Positions 43,680-52,531 of a stretch of DNA of 64,000 nt are shown here, one piece after another. The DNA lies in assembly GCA_023387965.1 (NCBI GenBank), contig JAEWHE010000040.1, positions 1-64,000 of the forward strand, in the 5' to 3' direction. Below the pieces are notes generated by a model. The model made no database searches. It was given only the letters and a program-made list of their open reading frames with translations, and was not told where the DNA came from. Both the position numbers and the translations under genes were made by a program. Source of the DNA: Bacteroidota bacterium. GTDB taxonomy: Bacteria > Bacteroidota > Bacteroidia > Flavobacteriales > Flavobacteriaceae. The first letter of the stretch is position 1. Each line of letters starts with the position of its first letter.

Positions 43680-44711
43680 TTACAATTGAATTTGGAGGTA
43701 ACTTTTAAAAATATTTTCATCAGAAACTATTGTAAATTCATACTTTTCAGGAAAATAAAAAGCCAATCTTTTCTTTAGATTTTCAAGTCCAATTCCAAGC
43801 TGTTTATCTTTCAGTTTCCGATTGATTTTGTTTCCAGACTCAATAATCAACATTTTTTTAGAAGCTTTCACCGAAAAAAATACCGGATTTTCAGCGTCAT
43901 CTAAAATTCCATGTTTGATAGAATTTTCCACAAAAGGAAGTAGCAAATAGGGTGGAATCAGCAGGTTCTTATCGTCAATTTCATACTGCAAGTTAAAAAA
44001 AACCGGATGGTTATTTCGGATTTTTTCCAAGTCAATAAAACTTTCTATATAGTTGATTTCGCTGGCAATGCTTATTTTTTCCTTCTGAGTTTCGTAAGTA
44101 GTAAACCGCATAATTTCGCTCAATTTTTCAATTGCCGTCAAAGCTTGATCCGATTTCCTAAAAACCAAAGAATAAATATTGTTGAGCGTGTTGAAAATAA
44201 AATGAGGATTTATCTGCGACTTTAAAAATTGAATTTCAGCTCGTTTTTTTTCTTCGGTAAGAAATACCTCTTTTTGTAAACTTCTGATCAAATTAATTAC
44301 AATCCAAATTACAGAACTGGCAAAAATAGGAATCGAACCCCAATATAAATTGTCTAAAACGTAATAGGATAGAGGCGTTCCTTCAAAATAATTTCCGGTG
44401 CCGAAGATTTTTAAAAACAAAATTTCTTCTACCAAATATCTGAAAAAAATAAAAAACGAATAGACGATGATTAAACCAATGAAAAATTTACTCATTGCTT
44501 TTACATTAAATAATCGCTTTAAAATGTAGAGATAATTCAGGTAAAATATTGCAGCATTTATCAAAATGTAGCTGATACTGAAAGGACTAATCGTGTCAAT
44601 GATTACGCCAAAATCTGGAGTTGGTTTTAGTTCAACCAAATGACTGAAGGTGAAAATTGTCCAAAAAATAAGGTGAATTATAATTTCTTTTTGTCTTGAA
44701 AATAATTTCAT
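43680..44711 (-). CDS. LytS/YehU-type sensor histidine kinase
   Basis: 343 residues: four N-terminal membrane helices, then a His_kinase domain with FLKSQINPHFIFNTLNNIYS (His170) and an ATPase domain (PPYLLLPFVENSIKHGI, GIGLENLKKRL). Forms a two-component system with the LytTR regulator encoded immediately downstream on the same strand. Signal unknown. Confidence 0.9.
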   Translation of the reverse strand: MKLFSRQKEIIIHLIFWTIFTFSHLVELKPTPDFGVIIDTISPFSISYILINAAIFYLNYLYILKRLFNVKAMSKFFIGLIIVYSFFIFFRYLVEEILFLKIFGTGNYFEGTPLSYYVLDNLYWGSIPIFASSVIWIVINLIRSLQKEVFLTEEKKRAEIQFLKSQINPHFIFNTLNNIYSLVFRKSDQALTAIEKLSEIMRFTTYETQKEKISIASEINYIESFIDLEKIRNNHPVFFNLQYEIDDKNLLIPPYLLLPFVENSIKHGILDDAENPVFFSVKASKKMLIIESGNKINRKLKDKQLGIGLENLKKRLAFYFPEKYEFTIVSDENIFKSYLQIQL

Positions 44712-44863
44712 AAACTACATTTTTTTTGATTTTGTAAAAGTACATCGGGTTTTACAAACTCAAAAAGCGTTGACCGATAATTGCAAGGTGTTCATCGAAA
44801 AAATGAGATTTGAAAAGGTAAGAAGCGTCAATTTTGTATCAATAATTTTAAAAAATAAATCTC

Positions 44864-45676
44864 ATGACCAAATTATTTTTAATGTTCGCAATTTTCGCAG
44901 TTTCAAAAGTAAGTGCTCAGGCTCCAATTTTTCAGGATAAATTTCCAGATGCGATCGAAGTGCTCAATTTTGGAACTTTTCACATGGGTTACACGCCTGA
45001 TGCTAATACAGTTGACTTTGACGAAAATGACAAAAAAAATCAAGCAGAAGTTCATAAAATTGCCAAAATGTTAGCCGATTTCAAACCCACGGTAATCATT
45101 GTGGAAACCACTCCGGATTATAACGAAAAGCTTCAAGAAGATTATCAAAATTATTTACAAAATCCGCAAATGAAATTTGAAAAACCTTCGGAGATTGAAC
45201 TTTTGGCGTATGAAGTGGGACGGTTAAGCAAAGCAGCGAAAATTTACGGAATTGACCATCAAATGGGTTACAACTATAATATTGGCAATCAAATTAAAAA
45301 CAAAATAAATGATGATACCTACGAAAGATATTTTGCCTTGGTCAACACCGAAGAGGAAAAGCTAAACTATGACAATCTCTCGCTTTTGGACAAGTTGAAA
45401 GTGGACAATCATCCGCAGTATTTGGATTTTCTTTTAAATGTAAATGCTGATGTTCTAACCTACGTTTCCACGCAAAATAATTTTGAAGGAGCAGACCAAG
45501 CGGCTCGATATTACCATAGAAATTTGCGTATGTTTTCTAATCTTAACCAAATTCACTTTGCTCCGGGAGATCGGGTTTTTATTTTAATGGGAGCTTCTCA
45601 CACAGCATTTTTTAATGATTTTATGCGAAGAAGTCCAAAATATAAATTGGTTGATCCGTTTTTGTATTTAAAATAA
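44864..45676 (+). CDS. DUF5694 protein, secreted (TraB/PrgY-like fold)
   Basis: 270 residues with a signal peptide (MTKLFLMFAIFAVSKVSAQA). Conserved pieces: VLNFGTFHMGYTPDANTVDF, FKPTVIIVETTPDYNEKLQE, EIELLAYEVGRLSKAAKIYG and VFILMGASHTAFFNDFM. The pattern resembles the TraB/Tiki hydrolase-like fold (GTFH ... E near the N-terminus, G.SH near the end). Found in Bacteroidetes; function unknown, probably a periplasmic hydrolase. Confidence 0.85.
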   Translation: MTKLFLMFAIFAVSKVSAQAPIFQDKFPDAIEVLNFGTFHMGYTPDANTVDFDENDKKNQAEVHKIAKMLADFKPTVIIVETTPDYNEKLQEDYQNYLQNPQMKFEKPSEIELLAYEVGRLSKAAKIYGIDHQMGYNYNIGNQIKNKINDDTYERYFALVNTEEEKLNYDNLSLLDKLKVDNHPQYLDFLLNVNADVLTYVSTQNNFEGADQAARYYHRNLRMFSNLNQIHFAPGDRVFILMGASHTAFFNDFMRRSPKYKLVDPFLYLK

Positions 45677-45733
45677 AAATCAAAATAACCTTCTATATTT
45701 CGCTAAATTTGCGTAAATTATCGTAAAAAATAA

Positions 45734-46357
45734 ATGGCAGAATTTATCAAAATATATGAAGACAAACCCAGCGAAGCCGCTATAAAAAAAGTGGTTGATG
45801 TGTTGCGAAATGGAGGTTTGGTGATTTACCCAACTGATACCGTTTATGGTTTGGGTTGCGATATTACCAATTCTCGAGCTTTGGAACGCATTGCGAAACT
45901 GAAAGCAATCAAACTCGAAAAAGCAAATTTTTCCTTTATCTGTCATGACTTGAGTAATCTTTCAGATTATGTTCGGCAGATTGATACGGCAACTTTTAAG
46001 ATTTTGAAAAAAGCGCTTCCGGGTCCTTACACCTTTATTCTTCCGGGAAATAATGATTTGCCAAAAGAATTTCGCAAGAAAAAAACTGTTGGGATTCGTG
46101 TTCCAGATAATCGAATTGCTTTGGAAATAGTGAAGTTGCTGGGCAATCCGATCGTTTCCACTTCCATTCATGACGATGACGAGGTTTTAGAATATTCAAC
46201 CGATCCTGAATTAATTTTTGAAAAATGGCAAAACAAAGTGGATATGGTCATTGACGGCGGTTACGGAGACAACCAACCTTCGACTATCATTGATTTATCT
46301 GAAAATGAACCGGTTGTGGTGAGGGAAGGAAAAGGCGATATCGAATTTTTATTTTAA
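45734..46357 (+). CDS. L-threonylcarbamoyladenylate synthase (Sua5/YciO/YrdC)
   Basis: 207 residues: GGLVIYPTDTVYGLGCDITN, RIAKLKAIKLEKANFSFICH, GPYTFILPG, KKTVGIRVPDNRIALEIV and PIVSTSIHDDDEVLEYSTDP cover the YrdC fold. The short form without the C-terminal Sua5 domain; the KAIKLEKANFSFICHD signature is nearer to the YciO branch. Makes threonylcarbamoyl-AMP for t6A tRNA modification if it is the functional copy. Confidence 0.85.
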   Translation: MAEFIKIYEDKPSEAAIKKVVDVLRNGGLVIYPTDTVYGLGCDITNSRALERIAKLKAIKLEKANFSFICHDLSNLSDYVRQIDTATFKILKKALPGPYTFILPGNNDLPKEFRKKKTVGIRVPDNRIALEIVKLLGNPIVSTSIHDDDEVLEYSTDPELIFEKWQNKVDMVIDGGYGDNQPSTIIDLSENEPVVVREGKGDIEFLF

Positions 46358-46516
46358 AAAAAATATCTTTTGGCAAAATTTTTGCTTTTGAAATAAATAA
46401 TCATAAATTAGCATCACCAATTAAGAATTCCCCAACTAATGCGAAGTTAATATTTACCATATGCTATTCTTAATTTAAATATTTAATTGGTTATAAATAA
46501 AAATTAGGGATACATA

Positions 46517-46542
46517 AAAAGCAGGCTTACGGGCCTGCTTTT
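46517..46542 (-). terminator. Terminator of the OmpA-like gene
   Basis: AAAAGCAGGC and GCCTGCTTTT, a perfect 10-bp stem with loop TTACGG, 26 bp downstream of the leftward stop at 46568. Confidence 0.8.
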
Positions 46543-46567
46543 GCATTTATTGATATTTTAAAACGAC

Positions 46568-47407
46568 TTAGTTTTTCGCCGCCATGTTTTTCATTTCTTT
46601 TTCAATCATGTCGTAGAACTGATCAATTTTAGGAAGAACCACAATTCTCGTTCTTCTGTTTGTTGCTCTATTTTCGGCAGAATTGTTATCTACTAATGGA
46701 ATGTATTCGCTTCTTCCGGCAGCAATTAACTGTCTAGGATTTACATTTAATTCCTGTAAAACTCTGATGATTGAAGTTGATCTTTTTACCGAAAGATCCC
46801 AGTTGTCTAAGATAACGCCGTTAGATTTATAAGGTACATTATCAGTATGTCCTTCAACCATACACTCAAAATCCGGTTTGCTGTTTACAACTTTTGCAAC
46901 TTTTGCCAAAACTTCTCTTGCTCTGTCACTTACTACGTAACTACCGCTTTTAAACAATAATTTATCAGCAATCGAGATGAAAACAACTCCTTTTTCAACA
47001 TTCACCTGAATGTCCGGATCGTTGATTCCCACAGAACTTTTTAGGCTGGTAACCAATGCTAAAGTAACCGAATCTTTTCTGGTTAATGCATCTTGCAAAC
47101 GTGTAATTTTTAAATCTTTTTCTTTTAGACTTTCTAAAGATTTTTCAAGATTCGAAGCACCTTGAGACGATAACGTAGTTAAATTATCTCGTGTGTTGAT
47201 CAAATCAGTTTTGTCATTTCGCAAATCTTCCACGTTTCTCAACAACATGTCGCGTTCCGTCAAACAAGAATTTAATTTTACCGTAGCGGTATTTAGTAAA
47301 TCCTGAATTTCTTTGTTTTTTGCTTCAAGCTCGGCGATTTTTTTCTTCGAACCGCACGACGTCAGTGTTAATGTAGCAACTGACAGTATTAAAAAGGCTT
47401 TTTTCAT
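46568..47407 (-). CDS. OmpA-family lipoprotein
   Basis: 279 residues. Lipobox LTLTSCGS at the N-terminus, a long coiled coil (about residues 25-120, KIAELEAKNKEIQDLLNTAT and on), then an OmpA-type peptidoglycan-binding domain: VFISIADKLLFKSGSYVVSD, VEGHTDNVPYKSNGVI, and the C-terminal NRATNRRTRIVVLP. Links the outer membrane to peptidoglycan. Single gene with a terminator. Confidence 0.9.
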   Translation of the reverse strand: MKKAFLILSVATLTLTSCGSKKKIAELEAKNKEIQDLLNTATVKLNSCLTERDMLLRNVEDLRNDKTDLINTRDNLTTLSSQGASNLEKSLESLKEKDLKITRLQDALTRKDSVTLALVTSLKSSVGINDPDIQVNVEKGVVFISIADKLLFKSGSYVVSDRAREVLAKVAKVVNSKPDFECMVEGHTDNVPYKSNGVILDNWDLSVKRSTSIIRVLQELNVNPRQLIAAGRSEYIPLVDNNSAENRATNRRTRIVVLPKIDQFYDMIEKEMKNMAAKN

Positions 47408-47493
47408 AGGTTATAGTTTTGATTTCAATGTTAACAAATTTACAGATTATTAAAAAGGTTAAAAAATTTGCGATTATAAACAAATGTTAAAAA

Positions 47494-48483
47494 TCACGGA
47501 GCAAATATCTTGCCTTTTTTTAGGAAATGATAATGAACAATGCTTTTAATCTTGTAGTAATTTACGTACTGTGTTGACTTTCTTTTTCTTATGAATTTTA
47601 AAAGATACAAATAAAAATAAAAATGTGCTTTTAAAATAGACCACACATGGACGAATTTACCTTGTTTTATAAAATGTATTCCCGCCAAACCATCTTGCGA
47701 AAGCCTGATAAATAATACCCAGAACATATTTTTTGAGGGCAAATTTTTGACTAACATCCATAATGAATTTCTGAAATTCAAAAATGTTTTATGCGGATTC
47801 GATTCTTTGAGAGTTGCACCACCAACGTGATAAACCAATGAAAATCCACAATATTTTGCTTTATAATTTTTATTGAAAGCCCTCCAACACAAATCGATTT
47901 CTTCCTGATGTGCAAAAAAATCTTCGTCAAAACCTTCTAACGCTCTAAAAACTTCTTTTCTGATGAAAAAACAAGCACCCGAAGCCCAAAAAATTGGATG
48001 TTCGTCATCATATTGGCCTAAATCTTCTTCAATTTCCTGAAAAATTCTTCCTCTGCAAAATGGAAATCCATACTTGTCGATAAATCCTCCAGCAGCTCCA
48101 GCATATTCAAATTTTTTCTTGTTTTTAAAATCCAAAATTTTCGGCTGAATAATGGCTGTATCGTTTTCATTTTCAAACATTTGCAATATTGGTTGAAGCC
48201 AATTTTCTGATACTTCAATATCCGAATTGACTAAGGCATAAATTTCTTCCTCAACTTGTTGTAATGCAATGTTATAACCTTTTGCAAAACCGTAATTTCC
48301 TTTGTTTTGAATGATGTTAATCTCGGGAAAATTTTGTTCTACAAATTCGATAGAATCATCGGTTGAAGCGTTGTCGGCAACGTAAATATTTGCTTCGTTT
48401 GAAAAGGCTGAAATCGTAGGTAAAAAAGTTTCGAGTAAACCTTTACCATTCCAGTTTAAAATTACGACCGCAATTTTTTTCAT
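47494..48483 (-). CDS. Glycosyltransferase family 2
   Basis: 329 residues. GT-A fold start KKIAVVILNWNGKGLLETFL, VADNASTDDSIEFVEQNFPE, GNYGFAKGYNIALQQ, the nucleotide-sugar/metal motif LVNSDIEV, and ASGACFFIRKEVFRALEGFD, then FFAHQEEIDLCWRA. The C-terminal part is helical/membrane-associated. Similar to rhamnosyl-transferases of surface polysaccharide synthesis; sugar unknown. A free-standing gene here rather than in a polysaccharide cluster. Confidence 0.88.
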   Translation of the reverse strand: MKKIAVVILNWNGKGLLETFLPTISAFSNEANIYVADNASTDDSIEFVEQNFPEINIIQNKGNYGFAKGYNIALQQVEEEIYALVNSDIEVSENWLQPILQMFENENDTAIIQPKILDFKNKKKFEYAGAAGGFIDKYGFPFCRGRIFQEIEEDLGQYDDEHPIFWASGACFFIRKEVFRALEGFDEDFFAHQEEIDLCWRAFNKNYKAKYCGFSLVYHVGGATLKESNPHKTFLNFRNSLWMLVKNLPSKNMFWVLFIRLSQDGLAGIHFIKQGKFVHVWSILKAHFYFYLYLLKFIRKRKSTQYVNYYKIKSIVHYHFLKKGKIFAP

Positions 48484-48506
48484 TTTTTGAAGAAATTTTT
48501 ACAATG

Positions 48507-48953
48507 TTATCGAATAAACTCGGGTAAATTTTGAAGGAAATTATACCGTTCATTTTGATAATCAAGCTGGCAAAAGTAATGATTTAATCCGTTAGTTACC
48601 ATCAAAAACTGAGATTCGAGTGCCAAATTATACCTTGCAATTTGATCAAACGTTTGCTGGCTAATCATTACATCCACAGATTTACATTCTATCAACAAAA
48701 ATAATTTTCCATCTGGCTGAAATACAACCACATCGTAGCGTTTAGTTAAACCATTCAATCTAATGATTTTTTCAACGTTAATGTACGATTTTGGATATTT
48801 CATTTCTTCGATCAAAAACCGGACAACGTGTTGACGAACCCATTCTTCAGGGGTTAGAATCACAAATTTTTTTCTGATTTCGTCAAAAATGGCTACTTTA
48901 TTTTCGCTATTTTTGAAGCGGAATTGATATGCCGGAAAATTTAATTTTGTCAT
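48507..48953 (-). CDS. HsdR N-terminal-like PD-(D/E)xK protein
   Basis: 148 residues from ATG 48953 (MTKLNFPAYQFRFKNSENKV). YDVVVFQPDGKLFLLIECKS is a PD-(D/E)xK core (D, then E-x-K), preceded by LTPEEWVRQHVVRFL, the N-terminal fold of type I restriction subunit R. It is not linked to methylase or helicase genes. It stands divergent from holA, an arrangement I believe is conserved in Bacteroidetes, so a housekeeping role is more likely than restriction (inference). Confidence 0.82.
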   Translation of the reverse strand: MTKLNFPAYQFRFKNSENKVAIFDEIRKKFVILTPEEWVRQHVVRFLIEEMKYPKSYINVEKIIRLNGLTKRYDVVVFQPDGKLFLLIECKSVDVMISQQTFDQIARYNLALESQFLMVTNGLNHYFCQLDYQNERYNFLQNLPEFIR

Positions 48954-49015
48954 GTTGCAAAGATAAATTTTCGGGATAAAAGTCATCGATTCCAAGTTTA
49001 AAATAATCAACGCAG

Positions 49016-50035
49016 ATGAAAAAAAATCCGCTGGACGAACCCAAACAAATCATTGACGAAATCAAGTCAGGAAATCTCAAACCCATTTATTTTTTTATGG
49101 GCGAAGAACCTTATTTTATCGATAAACTCACGGAATATTTAGAAGATAATTTGCTGTCTGAAGACGAAAAAGGTTTTAATCAAACGGTTTTTTACGGTCG
49201 AGATGTTTCGGTTGACGATATTGTTTCAACTGCAAAACGGTATCCGATGATGGCCGAAAAGCAAGTGGTTATTGTGAAAGAAGCACAAGATTTGTCGAGA
49301 ACCATCGATAATATTTTGGCGTATGCCGAAAATCCCATGCCTTCCACCGTTTTAGTAATGGCTTACAAATATAAAACCCTTGATAAACGCAAGAAAACGG
49401 TTAAAACCTTAGAAAAAAACGGTTTGGTTTACGAAAGTAAAAAGTTGTATGACAACCAAGTTGGCACTTGGTTAACGCGCGTTTTGCAAGGAAAAAAATT
49501 GGGAATCGAGCCAAAAGCGGCTTCGATGTTAGTAGATTTTTTAGGGAACGATTTGAGTAAAATTGCAAATGAAATCGACAAATTGGCAATTATTCTAAAA
49601 CCCGGCGAAATCGTGACACCTCATGTTATCGAGGAAAACATCGGTTTTAGCAAAGATTTTAATGTATTTGAATTGCGAAAAGCCATCGCGGAAAAGAAGG
49701 AAAAAAAGGCATTTCAAATCATCAAATATTTTGCTGAAAATCCTAAAGACCATCCTATTGTGATGACTACCGGACAAGTTTTTGCTTTTTTCGTGACCTT
49801 GCTAAAATACCACGGCATGAAAGACAAAAATCCAAAAGTTGCGGGACCTGTTTTAGGAGTAAATCCGTTTTTTATGTCAGAATATGATTTGGCTTTAAAA
49901 ACCTACCCGATGAGAAAAGTGAGTCAGATTATTGCTAATATTCGGGAGATGGATATGAAAAGTAAAGGTGTTGGCGCTGCAAATGTTCCGCAAGAGGATC
50001 TGTTGAAAGAAATGTTGGTCAAAATTTTTAACTAA
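49016..50035 (+). CDS. holA: DNA polymerase III subunit delta
   Basis: 339 residues: LKPIYFFMGEEPYFIDKLTE at the start, YPMMAEKQVVIVKEAQDL, KAASMLVDFLGNDLSKIANE, and IDKLAIILKPGEIVT are typical of HolA. Part of the clamp-loader complex that opens and loads the sliding clamp. The stop overlaps the ATG of a GNAT gene (TAATG). Confidence 0.9.
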   Translation: MKKNPLDEPKQIIDEIKSGNLKPIYFFMGEEPYFIDKLTEYLEDNLLSEDEKGFNQTVFYGRDVSVDDIVSTAKRYPMMAEKQVVIVKEAQDLSRTIDNILAYAENPMPSTVLVMAYKYKTLDKRKKTVKTLEKNGLVYESKKLYDNQVGTWLTRVLQGKKLGIEPKAASMLVDFLGNDLSKIANEIDKLAIILKPGEIVTPHVIEENIGFSKDFNVFELRKAIAEKKEKKAFQIIKYFAENPKDHPIVMTTGQVFAFFVTLLKYHGMKDKNPKVAGPVLGVNPFFMSEYDLALKTYPMRKVSQIIANIREMDMKSKGVGAANVPQEDLLKEMLVKIFN

Positions 50036-50478
50036 TGCTTCAAATTCGCTCTTTCAATCCTTCGGATGTTCCGCAGTTATTAGAATTATTGCGATTGAAC
50101 ACGCCAAAATTTTTTTCTGAAAATGAAAAAGCTGATTTCGTCCATTACCTTAATAATGAAGTCGAATATTATTTTGTTGCCACAAAAAATGACCAGATTG
50201 TCGGTTGCGGTGGATTTAATTTTTGGGATGAGGGAACGATGGTTCGGATTTCTTGGGATATTTTGCACCCAGATTTTCAAGGGCAAGGAATTGGAAAATC
50301 GTTGTTAAAATATCGGCTGAACGAGATTACAAAATTTGATAAAGTTGAAAAAGTAGTCGTTAGAACTTCGCAATTGGTTTATAAATTCTACGAAAAGCAA
50401 GGATTTATTTTGCAAAAAATCACAAAAGATTACTGGGATTTAGGCTTTGATTTATATGAAATGGAACTGCAATTTTAA
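50035..50478 (+). CDS. GNAT family N-acetyltransferase
   Basis: 147 residues: MLQIRSFNPSDVPQLLELL, YYFVATKNDQIVGCGGFNF, HPDFQGQGIGKSLLKYRL (acetyl-CoA loop) and TSQLVYKFYEKQGFIL. Substrate unknown. Translationally coupled to holA. Confidence 0.88.
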   Translation: MLQIRSFNPSDVPQLLELLRLNTPKFFSENEKADFVHYLNNEVEYYFVATKNDQIVGCGGFNFWDEGTMVRISWDILHPDFQGQGIGKSLLKYRLNEITKFDKVEKVVVRTSQLVYKFYEKQGFILQKITKDYWDLGFDLYEMELQF

Positions 50479-50530
50479 GTTGTACTTCACTCAATTAATC
50501 ACGATATTTGCCATAAAATAAAATCAAAAA

Positions 50531-50713
50531 ATGGGAATGAACAAAAATACAATTCTCGGTTGGGCTTCATTTATTATGATCTTAATGGGAATTTTGCTGG
50601 TTTGCCTTGGAGCTTTTAGATATAATGATGTTGCAGGATGGGGTTTTGGAGCCGTGGGAATCGGTTTTTTTGCAATTGCATGGGTGTTTAGTTCGCTTAA
50701 AGGAAGGGTTTAG
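50531..50713 (+). CDS. CAL67264-family small membrane protein
   Basis: 60 residues, two predicted transmembrane helices (ILGWASFIMILMGILLVCLG and GAVGIGFFAIAWVFSSLKG). Starts MGMNKNTILGW; the family is named for a Flavobacterial protein and is limited to Bacteroidetes. It is commonly encoded directly before ettA, as here. Function unknown. Confidence 0.8.
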   Translation: MGMNKNTILGWASFIMILMGILLVCLGAFRYNDVAGWGFGAVGIGFFAIAWVFSSLKGRV

Positions 50714-50756
50714 GATTTACAAAACGCCAATTTAACAAGTTAAAAAATAAATAAAT

Positions 50757-52451
50757 ATGTCAGACGATAAGAAAGTAATATTTTCAATGTCTAAGGTAAG
50801 TAAAACTTACTCTAGCACGAATAAACAAGTTTTAAAAGATATTTACCTGAGTTTTTTCTACGGTGCCAAAATTGGTATTTTAGGTCTAAACGGTTCAGGA
50901 AAATCATCTTTGTTAAAAATTATTGCCGGTGTTGATAAAAATTATCAAGGCGATGTGGTTTTTGCACCTGGTTATACCGTAGGTTATTTGGAACAGGAAC
51001 CGCAATTGGACGAAAACAAAACCGTGATTGAAATTGTTCGCGAAGGTGTTGCCGAAACCATGGCGGTATTGGAAGAATATAACAAAATCAATGACTTGTT
51101 TGGTCTTGAAGAAAATTATTCTGATCCGGATAAAATGGACAAATTGATGGATCGGCAAGCTGTGCTTCAAGATAAAATCGATGCTTTGGGAGCTTGGGAA
51201 ATAGATACCAAATTAGAAATTGCAATGGATGCACTTCGTACTCCAGATCCGGATACGCCAATTAAAGTGCTTTCGGGTGGAGAAAAAAGACGTGTGGCAC
51301 TTTGCCGACTTTTATTGCAACAACCAGATGTTTTGCTTTTAGATGAGCCAACTAACCACCTTGATGCCGAATCGGTTCATTGGCTTGAACAACATTTGCA
51401 ACAATATAAAGGAACCATTATTGCCGTAACCCACGACAGATATTTCTTGGATAATGTTGCAGGATGGATTTTAGAATTAGATAGAGGTGAAGGCATTCCG
51501 TGGAAAGGAAATTATTCTTCTTGGTTAGACCAAAAATCAAAACGTTTGGAACAAGAAGAAAAAGTTGCCTCTAAAAGAAGAAAGACTTTAGAACGAGAAC
51601 TCGATTGGGTTCGTCAAGGTGCAAAAGGTCGTCAAACCAAGCAAAAAGCAAGGTTGCAAAACTACGATCGATTATTGAACGAAGACCAAAAACAGCTAGA
51701 AGAAAAACTAGAACTTTACATACCAAATGGGCCACGTTTAGGAACAAATGTTATTGAAGCCAAAGGTGTTGCCAAAGGTTATGGCGATAAATTATTGTAC
51801 GAAAATTTAAACTTTACTTTGCCACAAGCAGGAATCGTTGGAATTATTGGGCCGAATGGTGCCGGAAAAACAACAATTTTCAGGATGATTATGGGCGAAG
51901 AAACTTCGGACAAAGGAGAATTTTCTATTGGAGAAACTGTAAAAATTGCTTATGTTGATCAGTCGCATTCAAATATCGATCCGGAGAAATCTATTTACGA
52001 AAACTTCTCTGACGGACAAGAATTAGTAATGATGGGTGGTAAACAAGTCAATTCTCGTGCCTATTTAAGCCGATTTAACTTTGCTGGAAGTGATCAAAAT
52101 AAAAAAGTTTCAGCACTTTCTGGAGGAGAAAGAAACCGTTTACATCTTGCGATGACTTTGAAAGAAGAAGGAAACGTGTTGCTTTTAGATGAGCCAACCA
52201 ACGACTTGGATATCAATACTTTGAGAGCTTTAGAAGAAGGGTTAGAAAATTTTGCAGGTTGTGCGGTTGTCATTTCTCACGACAGGTGGTTTTTAGATAG
52301 AATTTGTACGCATATTCTTGCTTTCGAAGGAAATTCTGAAGTGTATTTCTTTGAAGGAAGTTTTTCTGATTACGAAGAAAATAAAAAGAAACGCCTTGGA
52401 GGTGACGTGATGCCTACGAGAATCAAGTATAAAAAATTAATTCGGAACTAA
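50757..52451 (+). CDS. ettA: Energy-dependent translational throttle protein EttA (ABC-F)
   Basis: 564 residues with two ABC domains and no membrane domain: Walker A GLNGSGKSS and GPNGAGKTT, signatures LSGGEKRRVALC and LSGGERNRLHLAM, Walker B LLLDEPTNHLD and LLLDEPTNDLD. The linker between (GAWEIDTKLEIAMDAL, and the RRKTLERELDWVRQGAKGRQ arm) is EttA type. Binds the ribosomal E site and gates elongation in response to the ATP/ADP ratio. Followed by its own terminator. Confidence 0.93.
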   Translation: MSDDKKVIFSMSKVSKTYSSTNKQVLKDIYLSFFYGAKIGILGLNGSGKSSLLKIIAGVDKNYQGDVVFAPGYTVGYLEQEPQLDENKTVIEIVREGVAETMAVLEEYNKINDLFGLEENYSDPDKMDKLMDRQAVLQDKIDALGAWEIDTKLEIAMDALRTPDPDTPIKVLSGGEKRRVALCRLLLQQPDVLLLDEPTNHLDAESVHWLEQHLQQYKGTIIAVTHDRYFLDNVAGWILELDRGEGIPWKGNYSSWLDQKSKRLEQEEKVASKRRKTLERELDWVRQGAKGRQTKQKARLQNYDRLLNEDQKQLEEKLELYIPNGPRLGTNVIEAKGVAKGYGDKLLYENLNFTLPQAGIVGIIGPNGAGKTTIFRMIMGEETSDKGEFSIGETVKIAYVDQSHSNIDPEKSIYENFSDGQELVMMGGKQVNSRAYLSRFNFAGSDQNKKVSALSGGERNRLHLAMTLKEEGNVLLLDEPTNDLDINTLRALEEGLENFAGCAVVISHDRWFLDRICTHILAFEGNSEVYFFEGSFSDYEENKKKRLGGDVMPTRIKYKKLIRN

Positions 52452-52465
52452 TTTTTTAAATTTTT

Positions 52466-52497
52466 AAAAAAATCCTCATAAATTATGAGGATTTTTT
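52466..52497 (+). terminator. Terminator of ettA
   Basis: AAAAATCCTCATA and TATGAGGATTTTT with a 3-base loop, followed by T-rich sequence. Confidence 0.85.
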
Positions 52498-52531
52498 GTT
52501 TTTGTGTAATTTTACATAAAAAAATTAATCT

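Noticed and set aside
48507..48953. HsdR-N-like gene as part of a type I restriction system
   Set aside because: No hsdM, hsdS or helicase part nearby; only the nuclease-like domain is present.
50757..52451. EttA-like gene as an antibiotic-resistance ABC-F protein
   Set aside because: Linker, arm and two-domain layout are those of housekeeping EttA, and it sits beside its usual CAL67264 neighbour.
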